A DNA stretch of 64,000 nt from Naumovozyma dairenensis CBS 421 (GCF_000227115.2 NC_016481.1:1133259-1197258); one strand, 5' to 3'; counted from the first letter of the stretch, positions 33,345-44,237 are shown. Numbers and translations: made by a program. Notes: a model not told the origin generated them from the sequence alone.

Positions 33345-33395
33345 AAAACGCAAAACGCTAAAAACGCAAAACGCAAAACGCAAAACGCAAAACGC
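33345..33395. repeat. Seven AAAACGC tandem units
   Basis: Seven 7-bp units with one 2-base interruption, starting 12 bp after the HEM1 stop codon, so probably transcribed in the HEM1 3' UTR. Confidence 0.95.
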
Positions 33396-33534
33396 TATTC
33401 ATTTATATTAAATCGTAAAAACTAATTTGTTTTTCTTTTCTTTTTTTAATTAAAAAACAAAATTAAAATTAATAATTGTATAATAATAAAATACCAAATA
33501 TATTTTCCATATAATAATATAACTATGACATATC

Positions 33535-33600
33535 ATAATATAATATAATATAATATAATATAATATAATATAATATAATATAATATAATATAATATAATT
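33535..33600. repeat. ATAAT pentanucleotide repeat
   Basis: About 13 tandem copies of a 5-bp A/T unit. Confidence 0.95.
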
Positions 33601-33922
33601 ATAATAATATTTCATACTAATGTACTATGACGATGATGAATCATAGATAATATAGATATATGCAAATTTAAGGATAATATTTTTCAATTTTCCTTCGTCT
33701 TAGTTTACTATTACAATAAGATAGTGCTATAATATTACCCAAGAGTCAGAAACAATCAAACAAACAAATCAAACAAATATGTTAAAACAAGTGTTATATA
33801 TGTTATATATTGATATATGATAGAGTATGGATGTATTCAATGTTATCAAGTAACAGAAAAGAAAATATATATATATATATATATTTAATGGATAAAATGA
33901 CACATATATTATGTCAGATGAT

Positions 33923-34870
33923 TCAGAACTTGTTGCTATTTTCTTCTAATTCTTGTTTCAAAGTTTGAGTACTTTCCTTCAATTCATTTGTCAATTGATC
34001 AACATCAAATTCCTTGGTAGAAGTACCTAATGATGATGATGGTTCATTTCTTGGAGCAGTTGGGAATTCAGATGAAGAAGTAGTACCAGTAGCAGTAGTA
34101 GTAGTAGCACTTGGAATATCCTTTTCAATTGGGACTTCAGAAGCTAATTTAGCAGTAGTAGACATTGGTGTGATACTAGAGGTAGTAGAAGTGGAAGCAG
34201 GTAATTTGTTTCTAATTAAGTTACATAATGGAGCGCATTTCTTTTCTAATTTTTCTAAACATGGTTTAGATTTTTCACAAGCAACTTTAGATAATTCATT
34301 TGATTTTTGTTTCAATAATTGACATAATTGGGTTAAGATAGTATCAATTTCCTTTTGATAAATTTTGTAAGTGATTGGTAAAGTGAAAGCAGAAATGACA
34401 CCGACGAATAATAAAGTCCAAACAGAGAACCAAGAGAATAATTTATGTAATAGGAATAAGACAATAGCAGCTTTGAAAGTATTCTTTGGAGAGTAAGCAA
34501 AGACTAACTTTCTCATCTTAGCTTGCTTGACAGGTAATTGTTTTAAGATTTCATCAATCTTTGGTTTCAAGAACCCAACGGTGTTTGGACATTCTTTGAT
34601 ACCATATTTAGTGATTAAACCTTGACCTAAGAATAATTTGGAGATGAATTCAATAGAACCTGTGGTTAAGAGGATGGTGTAAGCGGCTCTTAAGAAGAAA
34701 GTAATTAAATTAACTTTCTTCAATACTAAAAGGGATACTAATAATCCACCAAAAAGTTTACCAGATTCAATTGGGTTTCTCCATAGTAAAATATCACAAT
34801 CGCATGATTGACGACTCTTTGAAGAAGCAGCAGTTTCTTGTTGTTGATGTTGTTGTTGAATAGAAGACAT
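33923..34870 (-). CDS. RTN1: Reticulon-like ER-shaping protein
   Basis: Rtn1 curves ER membrane into tubules and sheet edges and acts at nuclear pores. The 315-residue protein has the reticulon homology domain from about residue 25 to 190. It starts DILLWRNPIESGKLFGGLL and contains two long hydrophobic hairpins (about 38-72 and 140-172) separated by a hydrophilic loop. The C-terminal third is Ser/Thr/Ala-rich and polar. The N-terminus has a Gln-rich stretch. Length agrees with S. cerevisiae Rtn1 (295). S. cerevisiae has a WGD paralog RTN2 on the left arm; position beside HEM1 and LYS4 identifies this copy as RTN1. Confidence 0.95.
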   Translation of the reverse strand: MSSIQQQHQQQETAASSKSRQSCDCDILLWRNPIESGKLFGGLLVSLLVLKKVNLITFFLRAAYTILLTTGSIEFISKLFLGQGLITKYGIKECPNTVGFLKPKIDEILKQLPVKQAKMRKLVFAYSPKNTFKAAIVLFLLHKLFSWFSVWTLLFVGVISAFTLPITYKIYQKEIDTILTQLCQLLKQKSNELSKVACEKSKPCLEKLEKKCAPLCNLIRNKLPASTSTTSSITPMSTTAKLASEVPIEKDIPSATTTTATGTTSSSEFPTAPRNEPSSSLGTSTKEFDVDQLTNELKESTQTLKQELEENSNKF

Positions 34871-35177
34871 TTGTACCTTATTAGTAGTGTTTGTTTATGT
34901 CGTAACTAGCAGATCGGGATCACGAATTAAGAAAAGGGGGATCACAAAAAATAAAGGTTTTGTTGAGAGATGATCTGATTTGATTAGCTCTTAAGTTTGT
35001 GTATAAATCAACTAATGAATAAATAATTCAACAAGAAGCTGGAAAGATGAAAGGATAGAAAAGCCAAAAGAGAAATTGAGTGAGATCAAGCCAAAGCCAA
35101 CTTTACAAGGATCGTTTAGACAATACAGTGGACGAAAAAAGNGGTTGTTTATATAAAAGCTGGCATCCCGTCATTAA

Positions 35178-35602
35178 NNNNNNNNNNNNNNNNNNNNNNN
35201 NNNNNNNNNNNNNNNNNNNNNNNNNNNNNNNNNNNNNNNNNNNNNNNNNNNNNNNNNNNNNNNNNNNNNNNNNNNNNNNNNNNNNNNNNNNNNNNNNNNN
35301 NNNNNNNNNNNNNNNNNNNNNNNNNNNNNNNNNNNNNNNNNNNNNNNNNNNNNNNNNNNNNNNNNNNNNNNNNNNNNNNNNNNNNNNNNNNNNNNNNNNN
35401 NNNNNNNNNNNNNNNNNNNNNNNNNNNNNNNNNNNNNNNNNNNNNNNNNNNNNNNNNNNNNNNNNNNNNNNNNNNNNNNNNNNNNNNNNNNNNNNNNNNN
35501 NNNNNNNNNNNNNNNNNNNNNNNNNNNNNNNNNNNNNNNNNNNNNNNNNNNNNNNNNNNNNNNNNNNNNNNNNNNNNNNNNNNNNNNNNNNNNNNNNNNN
35601 NN
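35178..35602. other. Assembly gap (425 N)
   Basis: A run of 425 undetermined bases, with a single N also at 35142. The three apparent ORFs crossing it are artefacts of translating N. A gene or repeat could be hidden here. Confidence 0.98.
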
Positions 35603-37043
35603 GGAATGGAATGGGAAGCGAAGAAACGAACGGGAAAAGCGCCTTTTGATGTCGCTGTTGTTGCTGTGTTACCATCAAAGGAGCGCAGCGCTGCAAGAGC
35701 AACAGCAACATAATAAGACCCCATCGTGAAACACGACACCATTATCACCGAAATATTCTCTCAACCGTATAACTTTCGTAACTTCATCATCCATCTGTCA
35801 GCATTGAAAACAACGACGCTTATATAAGTTAGTAATTAGCTATTAGTAATATAGAAAAATAGTAATAATAATACTGCACTAAGGGAATATTTTCTTGTCT
35901 AATGTGAATTCAATTCTGTCTCTGCTTTGTCAACCATTGTTATTGTTCGATGCTCATTTCCCAGGTTGTATTACAAATATGGTGAACAATGACAAATATC
36001 TCTCGTCGAAATCTTCAGCGTTTAAAAGGCGTGGGATCATGTTCTGACGTGAAATAGCTTAACCTCTTTAACAGGATATATCAGGTTGGAGGCATGGGTT
36101 TTAAAATGTTATAAATGTAATGGCACCAGTGTAACAGGGGCGGCTCTGTTGGAAGACTCTGCCCTTAAACAGCCCGTTGCAGAGAGAATTGTTTTGAAAA
36201 AAACTTTGCAAATAGTTTTAGGACAACCCTATACCTTAGACGTTAACTCCCCAATATTCTCGTTCTTCTTTCTTGTTTTTGATATTATAACTATTCAAAA
36301 ATATAAAATGTAACAATAATTAGTTTCTTTAGTTCCAAAAACCCTTAAATAATGTATCTGTCCCCCCTCTCCCCATAACCCTATAATTGGTTCTATATAC
36401 AAATGCTGGTGTATGTGGCGACCATCTTGCAACCCTGAATGTCGGCCAGAGAAGATAGACATATAAAAACAAGGAATCGATAATGTTGACCTTTTCACTT
36501 AGGATAACCTACTAGGATATTAACAAGACAAATATGGTAATGACGAACTAGTAATCAATGCAACTATTTCCGGACCTTGATCGTTTTCTGAGAGAAAAAT
36601 AACAACTGACACATATCTAAGCTGCATACATAAGCCACTTCTTATTAATAGTCATTTAAAGCAAGTTAACAACTTTATTTAATAGAAATAATTTTAATTG
36701 AAGAGAAAGTACATGATGGAGAACATTATAACTTGCAGGTAATACAATAATTAACTACCACATAATCCAGTTAGGTATACAAAGTAAAGAAAAACGGTTG
36801 ATTGCATTAACATCCAAGTAACGTTAATTTCAATTGTAGTCTTTAACAAATTTTAATGTAGGATTAGTGGCAACTGGCAACTGGCAACCATGCATGGGAG
36901 GGGTTGGGTTGGATCAAAAATGTTTAGGGGTAGATTCTGGGGCAAGAACCATAAATATGGGATAGAATTGGGGGTACAGGTAAAGATGCCTAGTAATTAG
37001 ATTAAAAGGAACCGTATTAAGGTTTATTCAAATTGCTGTAAAC

Positions 37044-37093
37044 GGGGGGGAGGGGTGTGATAAATATTTTTTTGGGGGGGTTGAAACGGGGGG
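37044..37093 (+). other. Clustered G runs (possible G-quadruplex)
   Basis: Four plus-strand G runs (37044-37050, 37052-37055, 37074-37080, 37088-37093) lie within 50 bp, about 700 bp before LYS4. They could fold into a G-quadruplex with one long loop. Confidence 0.4.
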
Positions 37094-37196
37094 TAGAGAA
37101 TATTTTCTGCCCCTCCCATGTCTGCTGGCAACTACCTCGTTACAACTCGTTCAGCATAAAGGGAGTGAGGGATCCGATCCCGTGACATAAATCACA

Positions 37197-37203
37197 TTAC
37201 CCG
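37197..37203 (+). promoter_or_regulatory. Reb1 site
   Basis: TTACCCG, the Reb1 core, about 565 bp before LYS4. Reb1 usually opens nucleosome-free regions; the distance to LYS4 makes the target uncertain. Confidence 0.45.
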
Positions 37204-37563
37204 GTGTAATATTTAATTGTTTGTTGGGTGTCTGGGTGTTTGTGCATGTGTCGGGGTAACTAAACCTAAACTCAGAGTGGGAGTTTCAAGAAGAAAAAAT
37301 TCCTGGGGGAAATTTTGAGTTCGAGGAAAAGTGAAAAATTCGAGGGAAAAAAGGAAATGAGAAAACTGTGTTTTCTCATTTTTATGTCAGATTTCCCAGC
37401 GCAAAAAATTAGCTCTTAATATCAGTGAAGACTCTCCTCAGAGAGGCTCCTGCATGGATGATTGCTGAATAATTGAGAAAAGCGGTTAATTTGGCGACTG
37501 TCAAACTAAATGGAAGAAACGTAAATATCAAGAACACAGACCTTAAGAAATCACTGTACAAAA

Positions 37564-37570
37564 TGAGTCA
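37564..37570 (+). promoter_or_regulatory. Gcn4 site before LYS4
   Basis: TGAGTCA, the palindromic Gcn4 consensus, lies about 200 bp upstream of LYS4. This fits general amino-acid control of lysine synthesis. I did not find a clear Lys14 site. Confidence 0.7.
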
Positions 37571-37767
37571 ACCATGAACTTCATTACTCTTCTTCTGTTC
37601 CTTGAATCTGCAAAAACTATATAAAGATAACATTGGTATATACAATGCACTTTCAAAACCTAAAACAATTCATTCTCCCCTCCATTTATCAGTTTTCTTC
37701 CTGTCTTGAAAAATCCTCAAAAAGCAACTTCCTGTTTGCATAAACAATCGAATCATCGTAAATTATC

Positions 37768-39837
37768 ATGTTGCGAACTACACGTAACTTCCACCACACA
37801 TCAAGACTCCTAAGAGGTCAAAACTTGACAGAAAAGATAGTGCAATCCTACGCAGTAAATCTCCCAAAGGGTAAAATTGTCCATTCAGGAGACTATGTAT
37901 CCATTCAACCAGCGCATTGTATGTCTCACGACAATTCATGGCCTGTCGCATTGAAATTCATGCAAATTGGTGCTACTAGAGTTAAAAACAACAGACAAAT
38001 AGTCAACACGTTGGATCATGATATTCAAAACATGTCTGAAAAGAATCAAACCAAATATAGAAACATTGAAAATTTCGCAAAGAAACATGGCGTAGATTTT
38101 TATCCTGCAGGAAGAGGTATAGGTCATCAAATTATGGTGGAAGAAGGTTACGCATTCCCATTGAACATGACAGTCGCATCTGATTCTCATTCAAATACAT
38201 ACGGTGGGCTAGGTTCTCTTGGGACACCAGTTGTAAGAACTGATGCTGCCGCTATATGGGCCACTGGGCAAACTTGGTGGCAAATTCCTCCAGTTGCTAA
38301 AGTCGAATTGAAAGGTGAATTACCTTCAACAATTGCTGGGAAGGATATTATTGTTGCATTGTGTGGTGTCTTCAATAAGGATCAAGTCTTAAATCATGCT
38401 ATCGAGTTCACGGGGGATTCATTGGAAAAATTGCCAATCGATTATAGATTAACTATTGCTAATATGACTACTGAATGGGGGGCCCTTTCCGGTCTTTTCC
38501 CAGTAGATAAAACTTTAATCAATTGGTATCATGATCGTTTAAAGAAGATTGGTCCAAGCCATCCAAGAATTAATGAAAAAACTATTAAAGATTTGGAAAT
38601 TAAGGCGCAAACTTTCAAAGCTGATGAAGATGCAAAATACGCTAAGAAACTAGTCATCGATCTTTCCACTTTAACTCATTACGCATCTGGTCCAAATAGT
38701 GTTAAAATTTCTAATACTGTTAAGGATTTAGCAAAGCAAAATATTAAAATTGATAAAGCTTATTTGGTTTCTTGTACCAATGCTCGTCTTTCTGATTTAG
38801 ATGCTGCTGCTGATATTATTTGCCCAACTGGTGATATAAATAGGATTAATAAAGTCGCTGACCATGTCGAGTTCTATATTGCCGCTGCATCTTCTGAAGT
38901 TGAAAAGGATGCTCGTGAATTAGGTATCTGGGATAAATTATTAAAGGCTGGTTGTAGACCATTACCATCGGGATGTGGTCCATGTATTGGTCTCGGTGCC
39001 GGTCTATTGGAAGCAGGTGAAGTTGGGATTAGTGCTACAAATAGAAATTTCAAAGGTAGGATGGGTTCCAAGGACGCCTTAGCTTACTTGGGTTCCCCAG
39101 CTGTCGTTACTGCATCCGCTATCTTAGGTAGAATTGGTTCTCCTGCTGAAGTTCTTGGTGTTGAAGAGCCTCCATTTAATGGTGTTAAAGCTGAAGTGTA
39201 TGAAGAACCAATCGAACATGCTGCAACTGAAGGCGCAGCCTCATTTGAGACAGCAGCTGTTGAAATATTGGAAGGCTTCCCACGTCATATTGAAGGTGAA
39301 TTAGTTTTCTGTGATGCTGATAATGTTAACACAGATGGTATATATCCAGGTAAATATACTTATCAAGATGATGTTTCCAAGGAAACGATGGCGAAAGTCT
39401 GTATGGAAAATTATGATGCCGAATTCCAAAATAAAGTTAAGGCAGGTGATATTGTTGTTAGTGGGTTCAATTTCGGTACTGGTTCTTCAAGGGAACAAGC
39501 TGCTACGGCAATGTTAGCAAAGGGTATCCCATTAGTTATCTCCGGTTCTTTCTCTAATATTTTCTCGAGAAATTCTATTAATAACGCATTATTAACCTTG
39601 GAAATTCCTGCATTAATAGAAATATTACGTGCTAAGTATAAGGACGCTCCAAAAGAACTAACAAGAAGGACTGGTTTATTCATAAAGTGGGATGTCTCTA
39701 ATGCTGAAGTTATCATTTCTGAAAATTCATTAGATGGCCCTGTCATTCTCAGACAAAAGGTTGGTGAATTAGGTACCAACTTGCAAGAAATCATCGTTAA
39801 AGGCGGTCTAGAAGAATGGGTTAAGGCTCAACTATAG
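37768..39837 (+). CDS. LYS4: Homoaconitase
   Basis: Lys4 is a mitochondrial [4Fe-4S] enzyme of the alpha-aminoadipate pathway that converts homocitrate/homoaconitate to homoisocitrate in lysine synthesis. The 689-residue protein starts with an Arg-rich presequence ([17 protein letters not shown]). The aconitase domain holds three cluster ligands: Cys336 in SCTNAR, and Cys403 and Cys406 in CGPCIG. The substrate-binding [14 protein letters not shown] lies near residues 142-155. The C-terminal swivel domain includes [12 protein letters not shown] (about 574). Length is nearly the same as S. cerevisiae Lys4 (693). It is followed on the same strand by PRP42. Confidence 0.98.
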   Translation: MLRTTRNFHHTSRLLRGQNLTEKIVQSYAVNLPKGKIVHSGDYVSIQPAHCMSHDNSWPVALKFMQIGATRVKNNRQIVNTLDHDIQNMSEKNQTKYRNIENFAKKHGVDFYPAGRGIGHQIMVEEGYAFPLNMTVASDSHSNTYGGLGSLGTPVVRTDAAAIWATGQTWWQIPPVAKVELKGELPSTIAGKDIIVALCGVFNKDQVLNHAIEFTGDSLEKLPIDYRLTIANMTTEWGALSGLFPVDKTLINWYHDRLKKIGPSHPRINEKTIKDLEIKAQTFKADEDAKYAKKLVIDLSTLTHYASGPNSVKISNTVKDLAKQNIKIDKAYLVSCTNARLSDLDAAADIICPTGDINRINKVADHVEFYIAAASSEVEKDARELGIWDKLLKAGCRPLPSGCGPCIGLGAGLLEAGEVGISATNRNFKGRMGSKDALAYLGSPAVVTASAILGRIGSPAEVLGVEEPPFNGVKAEVYEEPIEHAATEGAASFETAAVEILEGFPRHIEGELVFCDADNVNTDGIYPGKYTYQDDVSKETMAKVCMENYDAEFQNKVKAGDIVVSGFNFGTGSSREQAATAMLAKGIPLVISGSFSNIFSRNSINNALLTLEIPALIEILRAKYKDAPKELTRRTGLFIKWDVSNAEVIISENSLDGPVILRQKVGELGTNLQEIIVKGGLEEWVKAQL

Positions 39838-40301
39838 CGATCTCTACCCTTTCTTAGCTATTCCCTTTATATAAACATTATTATTTCAGAGCATTATTTA
39901 TTTATTAAACTTTTAAACGTATTTATTATTTATTTGCTAATCTAGCGCAAGAGAATTGTTAGACTTAGAAAGTAATGAACATTTTGGAATATATGTAGGA
40001 ATTATTATACTATCGAAACCAGATCCTCTCAGATTAGATATTAAATAATAATCATCTATTAAAGAATACAGAAAGACTATATTGGAAACTCGGAAGCTCG
40101 GCGGCTAAAAAATAAGAGGTTATACCGGGTAATAGTCAACTTAATGAAATTTGCAAATTTAACATGAAAAATATGTTTAGTCTACAAAATAGTAATTCAA
40201 TGCCTTATTCATATGCAGAAGGGATAAGGTATCCTAATTGAATAGTAGAAGTATAAGCTCCATAAAAAGGCTATAGTAGATCTAGAGTATATCGTTAACG
40301 A
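39838..40301. other. LYS4-PRP42 spacer
   Basis: This is an AT-rich spacer between same-strand genes with the LYS4 3' end on the left. A Reb1 site lies about 170 bp before PRP42. Confidence 0.5.
40126..40132 (-). promoter_or_regulatory. Reb1 site before PRP42
   Basis: CGGGTAA (TTACCCG on the minus strand), about 170 bp upstream of the PRP42 start, a typical distance for a Reb1-driven promoter. Confidence 0.6.
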
Positions 40302-41936
40302 ATGAATAAATACACATCGATTATAACAGATGACAAATTCTCATTGTTAACCCTGCGGGTAACAGAATATCCAAAATGTTTAAGTCATTGGGAAACCCTT
40401 ATAAGCCATCTTATAACGAAATCCAAACCAATAAATAAAGCATTAGAACCAGAACTATGTGATCTGATACGAAATACTTATGAATCCATCCTTTTCCATT
40501 TTCCATATTTGGAAAATTATCATATTGATTATGCATTATTTGAATTCAAATTGGGGAACATTTCCAAAGTTCATAAGACATTTAAACAAGCATTGTCCAT
40601 TTTCAATCAACGATCTTTGCTTTTATGGATATCGTATTTGAAGATTTGTAATGATATCATTCTGGAACCAAAGCAACTTTTTAAGAAATATGAAACCGCC
40701 GAAAAATACATTGGTTTACATTTTTATAGTGCAGAATTTTGGGATTTATACTTGAAACAACTAGAAGAACGTTGTATCATGAAAAATAGATATTTTATCG
40801 TGCTTCGTAAAATATTGGAAATACCATTGTACTCATATAGTAAATTTTATGCTATTTGGTTGCATCATATTGATAATATTAAAGATTTATCCCAATTGAC
40901 CTATCTCGTACGTAAAGATGAGTTATTGAAAAAATTCAACATAGACGTGGATTTCAGAAGAAGAAGAGGTTTACTTCTTCTAGATGCTAAAACTAAATTG
41001 AAGAAACTAACTAAAGAGTTGTATACTGTCACCCAATGCCAAGTTCTCGAAATGTTTACTTTATTTGAATCAAAGATTACTACGCAATACTATACTTCTC
41101 CAGAAAACTTAATAGCTTCCGATGAAATCGTAATTTGGGAAAAATACATTAATTATACAATAAATTTGAACATTACAAATTTGATATATTTAAATTTTCA
41201 AAGAGCTTTGTTGCCTCTAGCTCATTATGATTTGATTTGGATTAAGTATGCTAATTGGTTAATCGATAAGGAAAATGATCTTCCATCAGCGAATAACATT
41301 TTACTACAGGGTCTTAAAGTATCTTTGAAAAAATCAAATATCTTAAAATTGTTATATACTGTCTTATTGAGAATGAATGAGATTCAAAAATTATCAGATA
41401 TCTTAAATGAATTGGAAAAATCGTATGGTAATAAAATTGAAAATACCGAAGACTTTAGCCTATTTTGGGATTTTATTCAATTTACTATATTCCTCAAGAA
41501 TACTCCTTCTCAAAGTCGTTACTCGGATGCTACTCAAAGTACGGAGTTATTGCCATCGTCAATATTCGAAAAAATAATGAAGAGATTAAGTTATGGTGAT
41601 TCCAAAAATGGGCAAGAAGATATATTATCAAATTTAATCCAATTACAAACAAAAGATAACACGAATACAATCGAAGAAGAAGTATTTAAAAGAATAATAG
41701 CTTCCAAATGGGATTATTATTTGAATAATGGGATATTCTGGGCATTATACAGTCGACTGATATTTTTTGACCCATCAAGATCCTACCTGGAAAAAAGGAA
41801 ATATATCGTATCTTCTATTTGGAAAGTAGCATCAGATTATAATTTGAAGAATAAAATATCCTTAAAGGAATTTTGTATAAACTATTTGACTGATGATATT
41901 GAAATCTTTGAGGATTTGTTCGACATCCATGAATGA
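40302..41936 (+). CDS. PRP42: U1 snRNP protein Prp42
   Basis: Prp42 is a yeast U1 snRNP subunit made of HAT (half-a-TPR) helical repeats; with Prp39 it forms the scaffold that joins auxiliary proteins to the U1 core during 5' splice-site recognition. The 544-residue protein has the same length as S. cerevisiae Prp42. HAT-type patterns recur, such as HWETLISHLITKSKPIN, YALFEFKLGNISKVHKTFKQAL and WEKYINYTINLNITNLIYLNFQRALL. No other domain or signal is visible. Position after LYS4 agrees with YDR235W. Another U1 snRNP gene, SNU56, lies 8.6 kb downstream. Confidence 0.93.
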   Translation: MNKYTSIITDDKFSLLTLRVTEYPKCLSHWETLISHLITKSKPINKALEPELCDLIRNTYESILFHFPYLENYHIDYALFEFKLGNISKVHKTFKQALSIFNQRSLLLWISYLKICNDIILEPKQLFKKYETAEKYIGLHFYSAEFWDLYLKQLEERCIMKNRYFIVLRKILEIPLYSYSKFYAIWLHHIDNIKDLSQLTYLVRKDELLKKFNIDVDFRRRRGLLLLDAKTKLKKLTKELYTVTQCQVLEMFTLFESKITTQYYTSPENLIASDEIVIWEKYINYTINLNITNLIYLNFQRALLPLAHYDLIWIKYANWLIDKENDLPSANNILLQGLKVSLKKSNILKLLYTVLLRMNEIQKLSDILNELEKSYGNKIENTEDFSLFWDFIQFTIFLKNTPSQSRYSDATQSTELLPSSIFEKIMKRLSYGDSKNGQEDILSNLIQLQTKDNTNTIEEEVFKRIIASKWDYYLNNGIFWALYSRLIFFDPSRSYLEKRKYIVSSIWKVASDYNLKNKISLKEFCINYLTDDIEIFEDLFDIHE

Positions 41937-42147
41937 TTAGGAAGTGAAATGTTGGGAGATGATTGGGCTTGAATTGAGTCAATACATGCAAATAATATTG
42001 TATATAATAGCGTAAAAAATAAACTTTAATACGTCGTGATATAGACATTGCATAACCGTTTAAATAACATTGTAAAAATAAATCTATCTAGTTTATCATA
42101 TCTAAGTTTTATAAAAATAAAAAGTGTATTAGACCTAAAAGGTCACT

Positions 42148-42714
42148 CTAAAATTGGTCTTTAAATTTGATATAGTTCACAGATTCAAGTGTTCGTTTGG
42201 CAATATCAATATCGGTATTGATATCTTTTATAAGGGCTTCCTTAGTGGTATAATTTAGTTCAGGTCTAATATGTCCCAAGATATTGAATTTGACTTGAGC
42301 ACCATAAAAGTTATGCGAAAAGTTATGCAAAATATGAAGTTCAGCAGTCTTGAAATCATTTCCATAAAATGGATTCTTCCCAACAGATAAAACCATTGGT
42401 AAGACATCAAGCTCGCCTCTTTTCTCGCTTAAATGTTCACCATAATTGTATTCAACTTCTTTACCATCTTTTCTGTTCACTCTTGATGTAGTCTTATCTA
42501 CTGGTCTTAGTTGAGCAAATCCGAAATAGACTCCTAAATCTAATGAGTTCATTGAAGCAGGCAATTGTGACATCTCGACATTGGCAGTGGGGACTCCAAG
42601 GTCTTTTGAACCACGTCCAAACCCACATACAATGTCACAATAATAATCTGTAACAATTGGAAATGGATCCCTTGGTTCGTCAGGAATTGGGATATCGAAT
42701 GGTCGCGATGACAT
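42148..42714 (-). CDS. FMN1: Riboflavin kinase
   Basis: Fmn1 phosphorylates riboflavin with ATP to make FMN, in microsomal and mitochondrial membranes of yeast. The catalytic region is clear: YYCDIVCGFGRGSKDLG and VPTANVEMSQLP near the start, LPMVLSVGKNPFYGN, the catalytic-Glu segment TAELHILHNF and NILGHIRPELNYTTKEALI. Coordinates use the first in-frame AUG (42712-42714), giving 188 residues. However, the frame stays open upstream to a stop at 42829-42831 and encodes a hydrophobic stretch (LLLIGFFSLLIALFGTFLV). It resembles the N-terminal membrane anchor of S. cerevisiae Fmn1 (218 residues) as I recall it, yet no AUG precedes it. A near-cognate start is likely; CTG at 42808-42810 has A at -3. 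A sequence error or a missed exon is also possible. Confidence 0.93.
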   Translation of the reverse strand: MSSRPFDIPIPDEPRDPFPIVTDYYCDIVCGFGRGSKDLGVPTANVEMSQLPASMNSLDLGVYFGFAQLRPVDKTTSRVNRKDGKEVEYNYGEHLSEKRGELDVLPMVLSVGKNPFYGNDFKTAELHILHNFSHNFYGAQVKFNILGHIRPELNYTTKEALIKDINTDIDIAKRTLESVNYIKFKDQF

Positions 42715-42783
42715 TGTTGTTGTCTTATATAACGTAATGGATTGTGGATTTTTCACCAAAAATGTTCCAAATAAAGCTATCAA

Positions 42784-43089
42784 TAAGCTAAAAAATCCAA
42801 TGAGTAGCAGTTTGCTAAGAGTTTTTATTCAATAAGTAGAGATCTTTAGAGCTATCCCAATTGCTTGTTTCCCTCTATATTGGTTACAACAGAAAGATAT
42901 TCTGGGATTATTTATTGTTGCGATCGTTTTGGTTTCCAAATTTTTCAATATCGGGAAAGTGCTATAACTTTCTATTACTTCAAAATATTGAAAACCTTTA
43001 TGAGGATAAAAAATGTTACTTAAAGATTCACTTTTTGACCAAAACAAGAGAAACAACTAATAAAGTTAATACATTGCATATCTTATAAT
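42784..43089. other. FMN1-MRPL7 divergent intergenic region
   Basis: This 306-bp shared promoter is AT-rich. Its left end is translated if FMN1 starts at a non-AUG codon. No named factor site stands out, and no ATG in the FMN1 direction exists between 42784 and 42900. Confidence 0.5.
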
Positions 43090-43962
43090 ATGCAGAAGTT
43101 TTTGGTGATCCATACTCGAGGCTTCTCTAATACCACATATGCTCAGAAAGCAGCATGCTCTATTGTTAAACCAGTGCATCATTTAGTTAAGATCGATAAG
43201 AATAGATTATCTCCTAGGTTTCCGGAACTGAATTACAGCAAGAATGACATTAGGTCACCATCGTTTAAGCCAACTGAGACATGTCAAGATCGAGTCAGAG
43301 AGCATTATTTGAATACTATCCAACCTGATCTTTTATTGATGAACTATCAACATAAAGCCGATATAAAGGAAGGGTTGAAGAAAAGAGGATGGGATGGTAC
43401 CTCCCCATATCATATAAATAGAGCACCAAGGAAACCAAAGGGGTCAGTAGCACAATTCCCAGACATACATCCTATTAAATGGAATAATATACCAGAAATC
43501 AAGAATATTGTACTGAATTGTTACGTTAAGGAAGCCAAAGAAAACCAATTGCTGGCCATTAGTGCGGCCTTACAATTGCAACAAATTACTGGTTGCAAAC
43601 CGAAGATGATTTATTCCAAGTCTGATGTCCCATCGTGGAAAGTTAGGAAAGGTCATCATATGGGTGCTAAAGTAGAACTTTCTGGATATCCAATGTCTCA
43701 ATTCTTAACAACTTTGGCAGAAATTGTATTACCAAGAATCAGAGAATATAAGGGGATAAGTGATAAATCTGGTAATAGATTCGGCGGACTTTCTTTTGGT
43801 CTTAGACCAGAGGACGTTCGCTTCTTCCCAGAGATTGATTCTAATCAAGATTTGTGGCCAAGAACTTTTGGTATGCATATAAACATCAATACAACGGCTC
43901 AAACAGATGAACAAACGAGAGCATTAGTAAGTGCTTTCCAATTACCCTTCCACAAGGCTTGA
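43090..43962 (+). CDS. MRPL7: Mitochondrial ribosomal protein uL5m
   Basis: A component of the mitochondrial large ribosomal subunit, homologous to bacterial L5 (uL5). The 290-residue protein starts with a basic presequence-like region ([14 protein letters not shown]). The L5 core runs from about residue 140 to the end, with [19 protein letters not shown], the [24 protein letters not shown] segment and the C-terminal [21 protein letters not shown] charged N-terminal extension (about 40-135) is typical of the fungal protein. The length (S. cerevisiae 292) and divergent position beside FMN1 agree with YDR237C. Confidence 0.95.
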   Translation: MQKFLVIHTRGFSNTTYAQKAACSIVKPVHHLVKIDKNRLSPRFPELNYSKNDIRSPSFKPTETCQDRVREHYLNTIQPDLLLMNYQHKADIKEGLKKRGWDGTSPYHINRAPRKPKGSVAQFPDIHPIKWNNIPEIKNIVLNCYVKEAKENQLLAISAALQLQQITGCKPKMIYSKSDVPSWKVRKGHHMGAKVELSGYPMSQFLTTLAEIVLPRIREYKGISDKSGNRFGGLSFGLRPEDVRFFPEIDSNQDLWPRTFGMHININTTAQTDEQTRALVSAFQLPFHKA

Positions 43963-44237
43963 TTAATATCATATGTACACTTCTTTATGAAATATTTTCG
44001 TGTATTATACATCCTGTATATAAATATATTCACTTCTAAAAGGAAACCAATCTTTAACTTTAGTAAAGTACTTGGTTTATTAGGTTTTTTAGTACGGTTA
44101 CATCATCTGTATATTACTCTTTTATTATTTTGTTTTTTATAATTTGTAGTTTTTATTTATTATATATATCTCAACCGAAATACAAATCATATCCATTGTA
44201 TAGTCTAGTTCTTGAAATCTTTACTTTGGGAGTTGCC
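43963..44237. other. Convergent MRPL7-SEC26 spacer
   Basis: A short T-rich 3'-to-3' region with a TATATATAT-type run near 44160-44170; no gene. Confidence 0.5.

Larger units (their letters stand above)
33333..33922. other. Convergent HEM1-RTN1 spacer
   Basis: This is an AT-rich 3'-to-3' region with two tandem repeats: seven AAAACGC units (33345-33395) directly after the HEM1 stop and a run of ATAAT units (33535-33600). A TA run (33867-33885) precedes the RTN1 stop. Confidence 0.6.
34871..37767. other. RTN1-LYS4 divergent intergenic region with gap
   Basis: This 2.9 kb region includes a 425-base assembly gap. Left of the gap is the RTN1 promoter. Right of it I see no convincing gene; the 75-codon frame at 36086-36313 has no recognisable protein. 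A cluster of G runs lies at 37044-37093, a Reb1 match at 37197 and a Gcn4 site at 37564. Confidence 0.55.

Noticed and set aside
35080..35748. Long frames (189-202 codons) spanning the N gap
   Set aside because: They exist only because undetermined bases contain no stop codons.
36040..36240. Possible snoRNA or LTR in the RTN1-LYS4 spacer
   Set aside because: Short hairpins and a TATA-like segment are present, but no box C/D, H/ACA architecture or LTR ends could be established.
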